From: Neobacillus sp. SuZ13
GTDB taxonomy: Bacteria; Bacillota; Bacilli; Bacillales; Cytobacillaceae
Length of the DNA stretch: 64,000 nucleotides
Direction of reading: 5' to 3'
NCBI RefSeq assembly: GCF_030123365.1
Contig: NZ_CP126107.1
Location: 5,631,501 to 5,695,500 of the forward strand
In this document: positions 37,829 to 48,213 of the stretch, piece by piece
Layout of the letters: the number at the start of each line of letters is the position of its first letter
How positions within the stretch are numbered: position 1 is the stretch's first letter
Made by a program: the position numbers and the translations under genes
Notes under the pieces: model-generated
Told to the model about the DNA's origin: nothing
Databases searched by the model: none
What the model saw: only the letters and a program-made list of their open reading frames with translations

Positions 37829-38706
37829 CCATCCTTTAATATTTTGGAAAAACCAGCATCTAATTCATTAGTTGAATCCCACCAGCTGTCTGGATTCTTT
37901 AGGTCCAATGAAGTGATATCGATTTGCTGTTTTTGTAAGGTAGCCTTCCAGGTGATGGTCGTATCATGCTCATCCGTTTGAGCCTTAAAATATGGAAAGG
38001 TGCTGCTGTTCCAGCTATTAAACTTGTTTGCCGTTTTTCCACCGTTTGAGGATGAGAAGACAGCATCAATGGCATTGCCATTGTAGGTTAATAGTTCACC
38101 AGCAGTCGCGTCAACAGCATCCGAGGAATCACGATATTCGCTTGTAACACCTCCATATACCTGATAGGAGGTGGTATCATTGATTGTTTTATTCAAACGA
38201 TAATAGGCATAGGTTCGTGCCGCAACAGCTTGAGCCTTCAGAGCTTCCATCGGTCCACTTCCAGCCATTTCACCTGGAACCACACTTTTAACATATTTTT
38301 CGAGATTAATGGTATTAATAGGTCTAACATATTGATTTTCTTCTATCGTAAAACGAAAACTACCTGCATATTCACGGTCGTTAATGATAGCATGGTCAAT
38401 GTGCTGAACCGGAGTAATCGAAATATCGGTTCCGGATGCTAATATAGTATTTCCATCATATAAGCTAAGAGTGCCATTCTCTACCTTTACCGTATAGCTT
38501 TTATTAGGAATCAATAAATCCGAAGAATTTCCATTTAAATAGTAGCTTCCCACTATTTTTAATGAAATGCTTGACTGATTACCTAAATATTTGACTAACT
38601 TTACTTGAACCTGTGGCTCTGTAGCAGTCGCGGCCGCACCTATGTAACTAGGAACAATCCCAAGAAAGACAACAGTTGCAATCAAAATGCTGAATAATTT
38701 TCTCAT
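37825..38706 (-). pseudogene. SpoIID/LytB-Ig fusion, N-terminal part of frameshifted gene
   Basis: The frame starts at ATG 38706 with a signal peptide (LFSILIATVVFLGIVPSYIGAAA) and carries the SpoIID/LytB N-terminal domain. This includes INLEKYVKSVVPGEMAGS, where the Glu of VPGEM is the catalytic residue of SpoIID, followed by EALKAQAVAARTYAYYR and SSSNGGKT. It ends ...DAGFSKILKDG-stop. If the T5 run (+ strand A5, 37848-37852) had one more base, the frame would read DAGFFQNIKGWMMHHLSGYS, joining the next frame smoothly. A one-base deletion is therefore the likely lesion, or a sequencing error in the run. Repeat module D lies upstream. Confidence 0.85.
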
Positions 38707-38917
38707 AAAAATCCCTTTCTAATAGTTTCTTAGATTAATAATATATCTTTTGCTAGCATATATCCTCTATTTTCCATAAAAACCTAAGTTTTTCTGTAAA
38801 AATTTTATATCCGTACAAAACAGATGCATTCTATAAATATTCTACCTATTAATCTAATTTGTTCTTAATTAAAACTTACGTCCAAATCTACTTCACCCAT
38901 GGTACCAAAATAGTGAT

Positions 38918-39245
38918 AAAACGACACCCATTCGACTAAATTCAATATAAGCTATACTAATCAAACGTTTGGTTGAAACAGCTGCAAGTACTGGAAAATA
39001 ATAATTTCTCTGCAAATAATGCAAGAGGATTGTCGATAAGTGCTTCAAAATTTCGCAGGAAATATTCCATCTTTCCACAAAATCAGATTAGATTATTGTA
39101 AACTTCCATTATTCTATTAAAACCCCGCCTTTTCGAAACTAACCAAACGTTTGGTTAAAAGCAACCTCTGCTCGCTCCATTCCTATCTTTCTCTCTGAAT
39201 TTACCCGAAAAGAATGTCGAGTGATGTCTTCAAAATGACTCTATT
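38918..39245 (+). repeat. CAAACGTTTG repeat module, copy D
   Basis: It contains TTCGAC, 16 bases, TATACT, then CAAACGTTTG (38962-38971), TGTCGAT, TTTCGCAGGAAATA, and after about 180 bp a perfect 18-bp palindrome TAACCAAACGTTTGGTTA (39140-39157). A tail follows (ATGTCGAG..ATGTCTTCAAAA) that is shared with copy E. It lies upstream of the leftward SpoIID-Ig gene. Confidence 0.7.
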
Positions 39246-39326
39246 AAATAGGAACCGAGGTTAGCGACTGTAAGAAATTAGTTCCCAACTTAACATTACC
39301 GGAATTCCATTTTTAACTTTCAATAA

Positions 39327-39357
39327 AAATCCTCTTCACTAAAAGTGAAGAGGATTT
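39327..39357 (-). terminator. Terminator of the 2869-aa gene
   Basis: AAATCCTCTTCAC-taaaa-GTGAAGAGGATTT is a variant of the shared hairpin, with CCTCTT in place of CCCCTT, 13 bp after the stop codon at 39370. Confidence 0.88.
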
Positions 39358-39369
39358 CCTTTTAAAATA

Positions 39370-42300
39370 TTATTTTACTTTGACTGTCGCCGACTTACTA
39401 ACATTCTTTGCCTTATCAGTTGCTGTCACGCTTAAGACAGTTTTCTTCTTTTGTGCTTTGATTTTCACTTTGAAGTTCCCTTTGAAATCTGCTTTGGCAG
39501 TTCCGATTACTTTACTACCGACTTTTATCGTAATGGTAGAGTAGGCTTCAGCCGTTCCGGTAACCTCTTTTGTTGTGCTTTTCACCGTAGTTTTGATCTT
39601 CGGTGCCAATGGAGCTGTTTTGTCTATGACAGTTAAACTCTTAGTTGCGCTGATATTTCCAGATGCATCCTTGGCCATTACAGTTATTTTTGTGCCTGCT
39701 TTTTGCATTGGAATTGTTACCTTATAGTTCCCCTTAGCATCGGCTTTAGCAATGTACTTTTTCGTTCCAATTGTACCAATAACAATCGCTCCTGCTTCCG
39801 CTTTACCAGTTACCACTTTTGCTAGATCAGTCACAGTGGAAACGGTAGGAATAACTGGTGCTGTTTTATCAAGAACTGTGGTAATTTTTGCCACGCTCAC
39901 ATTACCTGCTGCATCCTTGGCAGTTACCGTTAACTTTGTTCCTGCCTTTTGTGCTTGAATAATCACTTTAAAGTTCCCATTTGCGTCAGCTTTAGCTGTA
40001 TAAATCTTTGTGCCAATTAGGATCGATACAGTCGCTCCCGCCTCAGTCTTTCCGGTTACTTCCTTAGACTTCTCTGTCACTGTATTTACTGTTAAAACAG
40101 TTGGAGCTGTTTTGTCGATAACCTTTATTGTGGCTCCTTCACTTTGATTTCCAGCAGTATCTGTTGCAGTGACTTCTAATACTGTTCCTGCTTTTTGAAC
40201 TGGAATGGTCACTTTATATTTGCCATCTTGTCCTGCTGTCCCTGTACCGATTACTAAACCGTTTGCCTTCACTTCAATTTTGGATCCCGCTTCTGCTTGA
40301 CCTGTAACTGTAGTATCCTTATCAGTTACTTCATTTACATCAGGCTTCTCAGGGACAGTTACGTCTTTTTCTACTACTGTAACCTCAATGCCTTCGCTCT
40401 CATTTCCTGCATTGTCAGTAGCTGTTACTGTTAATTTTGTTCCTGCTTCTTGTAAATCAATAGGGACGGAGAATGTTCCATCATCTTTTGCTACAGCAGT
40501 TCCTATTTGGTTTAATCCTGCCTTAACCGTAATCGTTGAACCTGCTTCTGCTGTTCCTGTCACACTAGTTGATTTATCTGTTACTTCATTTACACTTGGA
40601 ACACTTGGTGGTGTCACATCTTTTACAGTAATTTCAATCGCTTTACTTTCATTTCCTTCTTCATCCTTAGCAGTAACTGTTACCTTTGTTCCTGCCTTCT
40701 GTTGTGGGATGGTTATTCTAAAAGCACCTGTACTATCTGTCGTACCTTTATAGGTTTGGGTTCCTATTGTAACTATGATGGTTTCCCCTGCATCTGCTGT
40801 TCCTGTAATAACCGTCGTTTTGTCGGAAATCTCATCTACATTTAGTGAAGTGTTATAAACCGTCAAATCAAGCGTATCTACTTTGTTTTCATTTGTTTCT
40901 TTCACTTGATTATTAACAGTTTTAATATCACTTAAGGATACTTGAGTTTTTCCAGCCTTAATTATTTTAACAGGAATATAACCGATTGCTACTGAGTCTT
41001 CAGTAAAAGTGGTGGATCCTGAATTAATAACTGGGCATTTAACGATTCCATTTACGGTGTCAACAGTACAACCACCAAAACTAGAGAAGTTATTATTAAA
41101 ATGTACCTGATTATCTACTAGTTGGATTTTCGCAGGGTCGTATTTAAACGTAAATTGAGCCCCGAAAAGACCCTTTGGATTTACAGCATTGACCTTAATG
41201 TTTACAACTTCACCTTTCGTTAATTGCTCTAAATCCTGATCAACTGCCAGTTTAACAGAAGTACTATTCACATTACTATTGACAACTGCTGTAGGCTGTA
41301 TAGCGGAAATCGCAAACGACCTTAAGGCAAAAGTTGAGATCGGTTTATTCAATACTTTGTTTGCCACATAAGCAATATCAATAATATCGATTATACCGTC
41401 CTTATTCATATCTAAATTTTCATTATAACCGGCTTCTCCTGCTCGCTTACCAAATGCCTTTGCTACTTTTGATAAGTCATTAACAGCAATCGTATTATCA
41501 CCGGTTACATCAGCATTGGTGATGGCAATTCCTTTTTGGACGTTACTCTTTAATAAATAAGTAATGTTGTTGTTATCTACGTATTCTGAATTACTCTTTA
41601 CTATTAAGTTGGAACTCTGTGTCTTAGTTTTTGCTTTTAAAGTCAATTTAACCAATCCTAAAGTTCCGCCTCTGTGTTCTAGGCTATCTTTTAATTTCCC
41701 TTTAATAGAAATTTGTCCTTGATTATTTGTTGATGAGAGTTCTGCAGAATCTCCATCAATACCAAATTCCGGATCGAACGTAATATTCACAACATCAAAA
41801 AGGTCTTGCGAATAATTAAAATCTAACAAGAATTGGTTTAATCGATTAGCATCGGTAGCTTTTAATGATACGGAAACCGTTTCGCCTTTTTCAATAATGT
41901 CTTTACTTGTTTCTACCTTAAAATTAGCAATGCCTGTTACCTTTACATCCGTAGTGGCTGTATATCCATTTTCATCGGTTGTGGCGGTAATCACAGCATT
42001 TCCTAAACTAACCGCTTGCACTTTTCCAGTTTGATCAACTGTTGCAACGGAAGGATTGCTAGACGTCCAAATAACCTTTTTATTGGTCGCATTTTCTGGA
42101 AGGACTTTTGCTGTTAATACTGCACTTTCTTTTGTTGCTCCATCTAAGATTAATTCTTTCTTATCCAATTCAATGCCCGTTACAGATGAAAGCACCGTAA
42201 TGGTTGATTCCGCCTTGAATTGCTTATCATTGGTTGTTGCGGTAATGGTCGCTGTACCTGCACTTATTGCAGTCAGCTTTCCAGTTTGGTCAACCTCGAC

Positions 42301-45300
42301 AACACCCGGATCACTGGAAGACCAGGTAATCTCTTTATTGGTTGCATTGTCCGGATACACGGTTGCAACTAATACTCCCTCCTTGTTATTGGAGGTATCA
42401 AGAGTCATTGTTGTTTGATCGAGATTAATGCCTTCAACCGGAATAGCAATAGCAAGGTCAGCTTGAACATTCTGATTCGATACATAAAGGGAATCGTCTG
42501 TATCAGATACCGAAGATCCTTTTAAAATAGTGAAACCTGCTGTTCCCTCTTTATCCAACGTCTTGAAATCAATATCAACTAAATCTGCCTCTCCAGTGAT
42601 ACCTGGCGTATCTCCTAATTTAGTTCCTACTAATCTAATAACGCCATCTTGGTTAGACTGAAGTAAAGTAGCGCTCGTTCCATTTACTCCAAAGTTCGGA
42701 TTTAGTTTAATATTCGTTACTTTTATTAGATTCGGGTCATACTTTATCTCGACATCAAATCCATATAAGTTTGTAGCATGACTTGTTTTTAGGGTTAGTG
42801 AACTATTTTCATTGACATAAACCTTTTCATTAGCAAAATCGATAGCCAAGTCAGCCTGGGCATGGGTACGAATGGATGTTTCAGGTCCATTTGCAGTCCA
42901 GTTCCCTGATCCATCTCCTGCTTCTACCTTAAAGGAATACTGCGTACCGGTTGTTAAGCCCGTCATTTCAGTGGAAGTCTCTGTCCCTGGTATAATTTTT
43001 TGAAGCTTGCCATTGACAAATACTTTATAGTTTTCGACCTTCACATTGTCACTTGCTGTTGGCCAAGTCAACGTTACTTTCGTTTCTCCTAAATTAGAGA
43101 GTGATAGATTTGCATCTGATGCCCATTCAGGTGCCGCATTGTCACTGGAGGATGCTAAAAGTAAATCCAATGTTGTTTTATTGCCTTTTGTGACTTGTAC
43201 ATTTTCCTTTTTGATGGACAAATAGGTAGGCGCTTCAAACATAACTGTGTATGAGCCTTCCTCAAGAGGCAATGCATAGTAACCAGAGAAATCTGTGTAA
43301 ACTGGCTCTGCTCCATTATTGGCGTAAACCTTTGCACCTTCAACTGGAACGCCGTTTTCATCCTTGATAATACCAGTGACGACTCCGTTTGTTACTGTTG
43401 GGTCTTGCTGGTACGGGGTTAGACCGACGTTTAAGTTGACTCTTTGGCCGGATAGAACTTTGATGGTTCTTGAAACATACTCATAGCCTTCTCCTGGATA
43501 GATTTCAACTGTATAATTACCCGGTGAAACGCCATTAAACGTATAGTTCCCGTTTTCATTTACTACCGAACCATAGGATCCATACGGTCCGTATAAGTTC
43601 GCATAGATTCCGTTTATCACTTTGTCGGGATTATACAAATCTGTTGCTTTAATCGTTACTTTTCCATATTGCTGATAATAGTTTAAATTAACTCCATTTT
43701 CCTTTAGAGTCTGAATATCCGTCCAACTCTTGGACGTTTCACTTAATTCCAAGTAGTTGTTTTGTAGGTCCACATTATCGCCAGATCCTATTCCGCCGTT
43801 TTGCATGTTGGTTATGAGCGGTGTGATATCCTCAATCTGGTTATTATATAAATACACATTGTTTAACTTCGTTAATGATTCTATACCTGCTAGGCTTTTA
43901 ATTTGATTGTTTACTAAATACAAGTAAGTTAAATTTTCTAACCTATTCAAAGGTGATAGATCGCTAATATTATTATAATACACTTGGAGAGTACTAAGTT
44001 TTGTCAGACCACTTAGGAAGGAGAGATCTTCCATACCGCTTCTATATATACTTAGAAATGTTAAGTTAGTTAGATTACTTAGAATCGTATCGTTCACTGC
44101 TTTATTATTTGAATATGAAGAACTCTCAATCGACAACCAATCTAAATTCTTGGCATATTGCAATCCTGCTAAGTTAGACATATCATACAGACTCAGACTG
44201 GTTAATCCAAGCATATCTTCCTTTGTTATATCCCCTGCCGGCTTCCCTAACGAAGACCGAACTGCATCTTCTACACGTGAATCCGCAAAGGTTACTTTTG
44301 GATTCTCCGCTGTTGAAACGAGTGTGAAATCTTTTGTTAATTTATGACCTGAAAGTACTCCTAGATTTTCTTCGGTAACCGATTCATAGCCATTCGCTTC
44401 AACCACTATATTATAAGAACCTTGGGCCAACGGAAGAATGTAACTGCCGCTATAATCTGTAAAAACAACTTCTGCTCCATTTTGGGCATAAACCTTTGCA
44501 CCTTCAATCGGTACGCCGTTTTCATCCTTGACAATACCCGTAATAACTCCATTTGTTACCATGGGGTCTGTTTGTATCGAAGTCAACCCGATGTTTAAGT
44601 TGATTCTTTGGCCGGATAGGACTTTGATGGTTCTTGAAACATACTCATAGCCTTCTCCTGGATAGATTTCAACTGTATAATTGCCCGGCGATACGCCATT
44701 AAACGTATAGTTCCCGTTTTCATCTGCTACTGAACCGTATGATCCATTCGGTCCGTATAAGTTCACATAAGTACCGCTTATTACTTTGTCGGGATTAAAT
44801 AAGTCCGTTGCTTTAATCGTTACTTTTCCATATTGCTGATAATAGTTTAAATTAACTCCATTTTCCTTTAGAGTCTGAATATCCGTCCAACTCTTGGACG
44901 TTTCACTTAATTCCAAGTAGTTGTTTTGTAGGTCCACATTATCGCCAGATCCTATTCCGCCGTTTTGCATGTTGGTTATGAGCGGTGTGATATCCTCAAT
45001 CTGGTTATTATATAAATACACATTGTTTAAATTCGTTAATGATTCTATACCTGCTAGGCTTTTAATTTGATTGTTTACTAAATACAAGTAAGTTAAATTT
45101 TCTAACCTATTCAAAGGTGATAGATCGCTAATATTATTATAATACACTTGGAGAGTACTAAGTTTTGTCAGACCACTTAGGAAGGAGAGATCTTCCATAC
45201 CGCTTCTATATATACTTAGAAATGTTAAGTTAGTTAGATTACTTAGAATCGTATCGTTCACTGCTTTATTATTTGAATATGAAGAACTCTCAATCGACAA

Positions 45301-47979
45301 CCAATCTAAATTCTTGGCATATTGCAATCCTGCTAAGTTAGACATATCATACAGACTCAGACTGGTTAATCCAAGCATATCTTCCTTTGTTATATCCCCT
45401 GCCGGCTTCCCTAACGAAGACCGAACTGCATCTTCTACACGTGAATCCGCAAAGGTTACTTTTGGATTCTCCGCTGTTGAAACGAGTGTGAAATCTTTTG
45501 TTAATTTATGACCTGAAAGTACTCCTAGATTTTCTTCGGTAACCGATTCATAGCCATTCGCTTCAACCACTATATTATAAGAACCTTGGGCCAACGGAAG
45601 AATGTAACTGCCGCTATAATCTGTAAAAACAACTTCTGCTCCATTTTGGGCATAAACCTTTGCACCTTCAATCGGTACGCCGTTTTCATCCTTGACAATA
45701 CCCGTAATAACTCCATTTGTTACCATGGGGTCTGTTTGTATCGAAGTCAACCCGATGTTTAAGTTGATTCTTTGGCCGGATAGGACTTTGATGGTTCTTG
45801 AAACATACTCATAGCCTTCTCCTGGATAGATTTCAACTGTATAATTGCCCGGCGATACGCCATTAAACGTATAGTTCCCGTTTTCATCTGCTACTGAACC
45901 GTATGATCCATTCGGTCCGTATAAGTTCACATAAGTACCGCTTATTACTTTGTCGGGATTAAATAAGTCCGTTGCTTTAATCGTTACTTTTCCATATTGC
46001 TGATAATAGTTTAAATTAACTCCATTTTCCTTTAGAGTCTGAATATCCGTCCAACTCTTGGACGTTTCACTTAATTCCAAGTAGTTGTTTTGTAGGTCCA
46101 CATTATCGCCAGATCCTATTCCGCCGTTTTGCATGTTGGTTATGAGCGGTGTGATATCCTCAATCTGGTTATTATATAAATACACATTGTTTAAATTCGT
46201 TAATGATTCTATACCTGCTAGGCTTTTAATTTGATTGTTTACTAAATACAAGTAAGTTAAATTTTCTAACCTATTCAAAGGTGATAGATCGCTAATATTA
46301 TTATAATACACTTGGAGAGTACTAAGTTTTGTAAGACCACTTAGGAAGGAGAGATCTTCCATACCGCTTCTATATATACTTAGAAATGTTAAGTTAGTTA
46401 GATTACTTAGAATCGTATCGTTCACTGCTTTATTATTTGAATATGAAGAACTCTCAATCGACAACCAATCTAAATTCTTGGCATATTGCAATCCTGCTAA
46501 GTTTGATATATCGTACAGACTCAGACTGGTTAATCTAAGCATATCTTCTTTCGTAATATCGCCTGCCGGCTTGCCTAGCGAAGATCGAACTGCATCTTCT
46601 ACACGTGAATCCGGGAAGGTCACTTTTGCAGTTGGTACCGATGCTGCAGTAGCAACTTCTAGAGAAGGTCCTTCACTAGTCCAGTTCCCGCTTGTATCAC
46701 CGGCTTTAATTTTAAATGTGTAGGTTGAACTAGGGGATAATCCCGTTACTGTGTAAGAAAGAACAGATCCCTCAACAGTAGCTAACAAAATACCATTTTT
46801 ATAGACTTTGTAATTGGTTACATTATCATTGTCTGTTGCTGAAGGCCAATTCAAAACCAGACTAGAATCGCCTATATTTGAAGCTTCTAATTTTGCGTCG
46901 GATGGCCAGTTTGGACTTTCACTATCAGATGATGAAGATGGTGATGTCGCAATTGAATTATCAGTTGGTGAAGAAGTTGCTGTCGAACCTTCACTTGAAT
47001 TATCAGTTGGTGAAGCTTTGGTTGTCACCTCTAAACTTGGTCCTGACGTACTTACATTCCCAGATGCATCATATGCTTCAATCTTAAATTGATACGTATT
47101 TGCAGGTGCCAATCCTTTAACTTCATAGGATATTACATCAGCTGATACAGTATCAATTTGATTACCATTCTGATATATGTAATAACCCGTTACACTGTTG
47201 TCATCACTTGCTTGTCTCCAATTCAAAGTAACACTGCTTTCAGTACTATTTGAACTAGACAATTCAATTTCTTGGGACCATGACGGTGCAACAGTATCTT
47301 GATTGGTTCCTGATGTATCCTCCACTTGGATATTGATAGGATCTAACGAAAACTCCCGACCAAAGATGTTTCGGACTTTAACGTCAAAATTATTAGAACC
47401 AGTCACTACATCTACATCGAGACTAAATGTTCCATTGGAACTGGCTGTGACCTCGGAACCACCGATGTTTACGACAAAACCAGGAACGGTTTTCCCTTGA
47501 ATTGTTACTTTCCCCATTGAAGGAGTATGAGTATAGGAAAATGGCGGTTCTGGATACTCATCGGCCCTAACAATTAAATTCGCACCGCTTATTTTTCCAT
47601 GATTCAGGACAACCCCATTATCAGGATAACTTGTATCCCCTGTCATAAAACTACCATACATATTAGCAAACATATTTGTTGCATAGTTGATAGTTCCATA
47701 ATTTGATAACTTTCCATAAATAATAACATCTTGGTTGAAAGTTATTTCACTCCCAGACGAAATTGTTAATGTGGCATTTGGAGCAATAATAACCGGCTGA
47801 TCAATGGTCTTAGTTTCACTCCACGTTGTTGACTCGTTAATCAACAAATAATCATCCGGATTTGATGCTGCAAAGGCCCTGTTTAATCCTACTAAATTAG
47901 GTAAGATTCCACTCATTGATAAAAACAAAACTAAAAAAAGAATAAATGACTTACGGACGAACCCCCATCGACTTGCCAT
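39370..47979 (-). CDS. Giant LRR/cohesin/dockerin/Ig surface protein (2869 aa)
   Basis: A signal peptide (LFLVLFLSMSGIL...AFAA) comes first. Next are an N-terminal beta-rich domain, two FN3 domains (about 236-446), and three near-identical modules of 388 residues, each an internalin-like LRR block plus two carboxypeptidase-regulatory-like domains (about 450-1613). A third FN3, a cohesin-like domain (about 1710-1836), two Big_2 domains (about 1846-2013), a second cohesin-like domain (about 2015-2145) and a type I dockerin with two calcium loops (DVTGDNTIAVNDL, DMNKDGIIDIIDI, about 2150-2210) follow. The end is a third cohesin-like domain (about 2240-2373) and six Big_6-like repeats with the shared cationic C-terminus. 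AGGAG lies 13 bases before the ATG, which is long. It has no anchor motif. Cohesin and dockerin together suggest self-assembly into a scaffold. Confidence 0.88.
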   Translation of the reverse strand: MASRWGFVRKSFILFLVLFLSMSGILPNLVGLNRAFAASNPDDYLLINESTTWSETKTIDQPVIIAPNATLTISSGSEITFNQDVIIYGKLSNYGTINYATNMFANMYGSFMTGDTSYPDNGVVLNHGKISGANLIVRADEYPEPPFSYTHTPSMGKVTIQGKTVPGFVVNIGGSEVTASSNGTFSLDVDVVTGSNNFDVKVRNIFGREFSLDPINIQVEDTSGTNQDTVAPSWSQEIELSSSNSTESSVTLNWRQASDDNSVTGYYIYQNGNQIDTVSADVISYEVKGLAPANTYQFKIEAYDASGNVSTSGPSLEVTTKASPTDNSSEGSTATSSPTDNSIATSPSSSSDSESPNWPSDAKLEASNIGDSSLVLNWPSATDNDNVTNYKVYKNGILLATVEGSVLSYTVTGLSPSSTYTFKIKAGDTSGNWTSEGPSLEVATAASVPTAKVTFPDSRVEDAVRSSLGKPAGDITKEDMLRLTSLSLYDISNLAGLQYAKNLDWLSIESSSYSNNKAVNDTILSNLTNLTFLSIYRSGMEDLSFLSGLTKLSTLQVYYNNISDLSPLNRLENLTYLYLVNNQIKSLAGIESLTNLNNVYLYNNQIEDITPLITNMQNGGIGSGDNVDLQNNYLELSETSKSWTDIQTLKENGVNLNYYQQYGKVTIKATDLFNPDKVISGTYVNLYGPNGSYGSVADENGNYTFNGVSPGNYTVEIYPGEGYEYVSRTIKVLSGQRINLNIGLTSIQTDPMVTNGVITGIVKDENGVPIEGAKVYAQNGAEVVFTDYSGSYILPLAQGSYNIVVEANGYESVTEENLGVLSGHKLTKDFTLVSTAENPKVTFADSRVEDAVRSSLGKPAGDITKEDMLGLTSLSLYDMSNLAGLQYAKNLDWLSIESSSYSNNKAVNDTILSNLTNLTFLSIYRSGMEDLSFLSGLTKLSTLQVYYNNISDLSPLNRLENLTYLYLVNNQIKSLAGIESLTNLNNVYLYNNQIEDITPLITNMQNGGIGSGDNVDLQNNYLELSETSKSWTDIQTLKENGVNLNYYQQYGKVTIKATDLFNPDKVISGTYVNLYGPNGSYGSVADENGNYTFNGVSPGNYTVEIYPGEGYEYVSRTIKVLSGQRINLNIGLTSIQTDPMVTNGVITGIVKDENGVPIEGAKVYAQNGAEVVFTDYSGSYILPLAQGSYNIVVEANGYESVTEENLGVLSGHKLTKDFTLVSTAENPKVTFADSRVEDAVRSSLGKPAGDITKEDMLGLTSLSLYDMSNLAGLQYAKNLDWLSIESSSYSNNKAVNDTILSNLTNLTFLSIYRSGMEDLSFLSGLTKLSTLQVYYNNISDLSPLNRLENLTYLYLVNNQIKSLAGIESLTKLNNVYLYNNQIEDITPLITNMQNGGIGSGDNVDLQNNYLELSETSKSWTDIQTLKENGVNLNYYQQYGKVTIKATDLYNPDKVINGIYANLYGPYGSYGSVVNENGNYTFNGVSPGNYTVEIYPGEGYEYVSRTIKVLSGQRVNLNVGLTPYQQDPTVTNGVVTGIIKDENGVPVEGAKVYANNGAEPVYTDFSGYYALPLEEGSYTVMFEAPTYLSIKKENVQVTKGNKTTLDLLLASSSDNAAPEWASDANLSLSNLGETKVTLTWPTASDNVKVENYKVFVNGKLQKIIPGTETSTEMTGLTTGTQYSFKVEAGDGSGNWTANGPETSIRTHAQADLAIDFANEKVYVNENSSLTLKTSHATNLYGFDVEIKYDPNLIKVTNIKLNPNFGVNGTSATLLQSNQDGVIRLVGTKLGDTPGITGEADLVDIDFKTLDKEGTAGFTILKGSSVSDTDDSLYVSNQNVQADLAIAIPVEGINLDQTTMTLDTSNNKEGVLVATVYPDNATNKEITWSSSDPGVVEVDQTGKLTAISAGTATITATTNDKQFKAESTITVLSSVTGIELDKKELILDGATKESAVLTAKVLPENATNKKVIWTSSNPSVATVDQTGKVQAVSLGNAVITATTDENGYTATTDVKVTGIANFKVETSKDIIEKGETVSVSLKATDANRLNQFLLDFNYSQDLFDVVNITFDPEFGIDGDSAELSSTNNQGQISIKGKLKDSLEHRGGTLGLVKLTLKAKTKTQSSNLIVKSNSEYVDNNNITYLLKSNVQKGIAITNADVTGDNTIAVNDLSKVAKAFGKRAGEAGYNENLDMNKDGIIDIIDIAYVANKVLNKPISTFALRSFAISAIQPTAVVNSNVNSTSVKLAVDQDLEQLTKGEVVNIKVNAVNPKGLFGAQFTFKYDPAKIQLVDNQVHFNNNFSSFGGCTVDTVNGIVKCPVINSGSTTFTEDSVAIGYIPVKIIKAGKTQVSLSDIKTVNNQVKETNENKVDTLDLTVYNTSLNVDEISDKTTVITGTADAGETIIVTIGTQTYKGTTDSTGAFRITIPQQKAGTKVTVTAKDEEGNESKAIEITVKDVTPPSVPSVNEVTDKSTSVTGTAEAGSTITVKAGLNQIGTAVAKDDGTFSVPIDLQEAGTKLTVTATDNAGNESEGIEVTVVEKDVTVPEKPDVNEVTDKDTTVTGQAEAGSKIEVKANGLVIGTGTAGQDGKYKVTIPVQKAGTVLEVTATDTAGNQSEGATIKVIDKTAPTVLTVNTVTEKSKEVTGKTEAGATVSILIGTKIYTAKADANGNFKVIIQAQKAGTKLTVTAKDAAGNVSVAKITTVLDKTAPVIPTVSTVTDLAKVVTGKAEAGAIVIGTIGTKKYIAKADAKGNYKVTIPMQKAGTKITVMAKDASGNISATKSLTVIDKTAPLAPKIKTTVKSTTKEVTGTAEAYSTITIKVGSKVIGTAKADFKGNFKVKIKAQKKKTVLSVTATDKAKNVSKSATVKVK
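43140..46628 (-). repeat. Three tandem 1164-bp repeats (LRR modules)
   Basis: Units span about 45465-46628, 44301-45464 and 43140-44300. Units at exact 1164-bp offsets are identical over long stretches (for example 43690-44340 against 44854-45504), with divergence only toward the outer edges of the first and last unit. This indicates recent unequal crossing-over or gene conversion. Confidence 0.9.
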
Positions 47980-48171
47980 CTTAGCATTCCATCTCCTACT
48001 TTTTTAATAGTCTATAATCACTACTAATTATAACAAGAATAGACAATTTTTTGTTAATTTTTTTCCATAACAACATTTTTTTCCAACGACTATCTGACAA
48101 AAAAACAGGAATTATATTCATTAATCCTTCCTAAAAGATGTGGGGGTTTTCGAATTAAAAAGTAGCACCAA

Positions 48172-48203
48172 AAAATCCCCTCCATCGCGTGAAGGGGATT
48201 ACT
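48172..48203 (-). terminator. CCCCTCCA-type terminator of the 1263-aa gene
   Basis: AAAATCCCCTCCA-tcgcg-TGAAGGGGATT is the shared hairpin, 11 bp after the stop codon at 48214. Confidence 0.88.
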
Positions 48204-48213
48204 CTTTTAAAAA

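Noticed and set aside
38893..39078. 61-codon minus-strand frame across repeat module D.
   Set aside because: It has the same origin as the frame in copy C; no SD and no protein-level conservation beyond the repeat.
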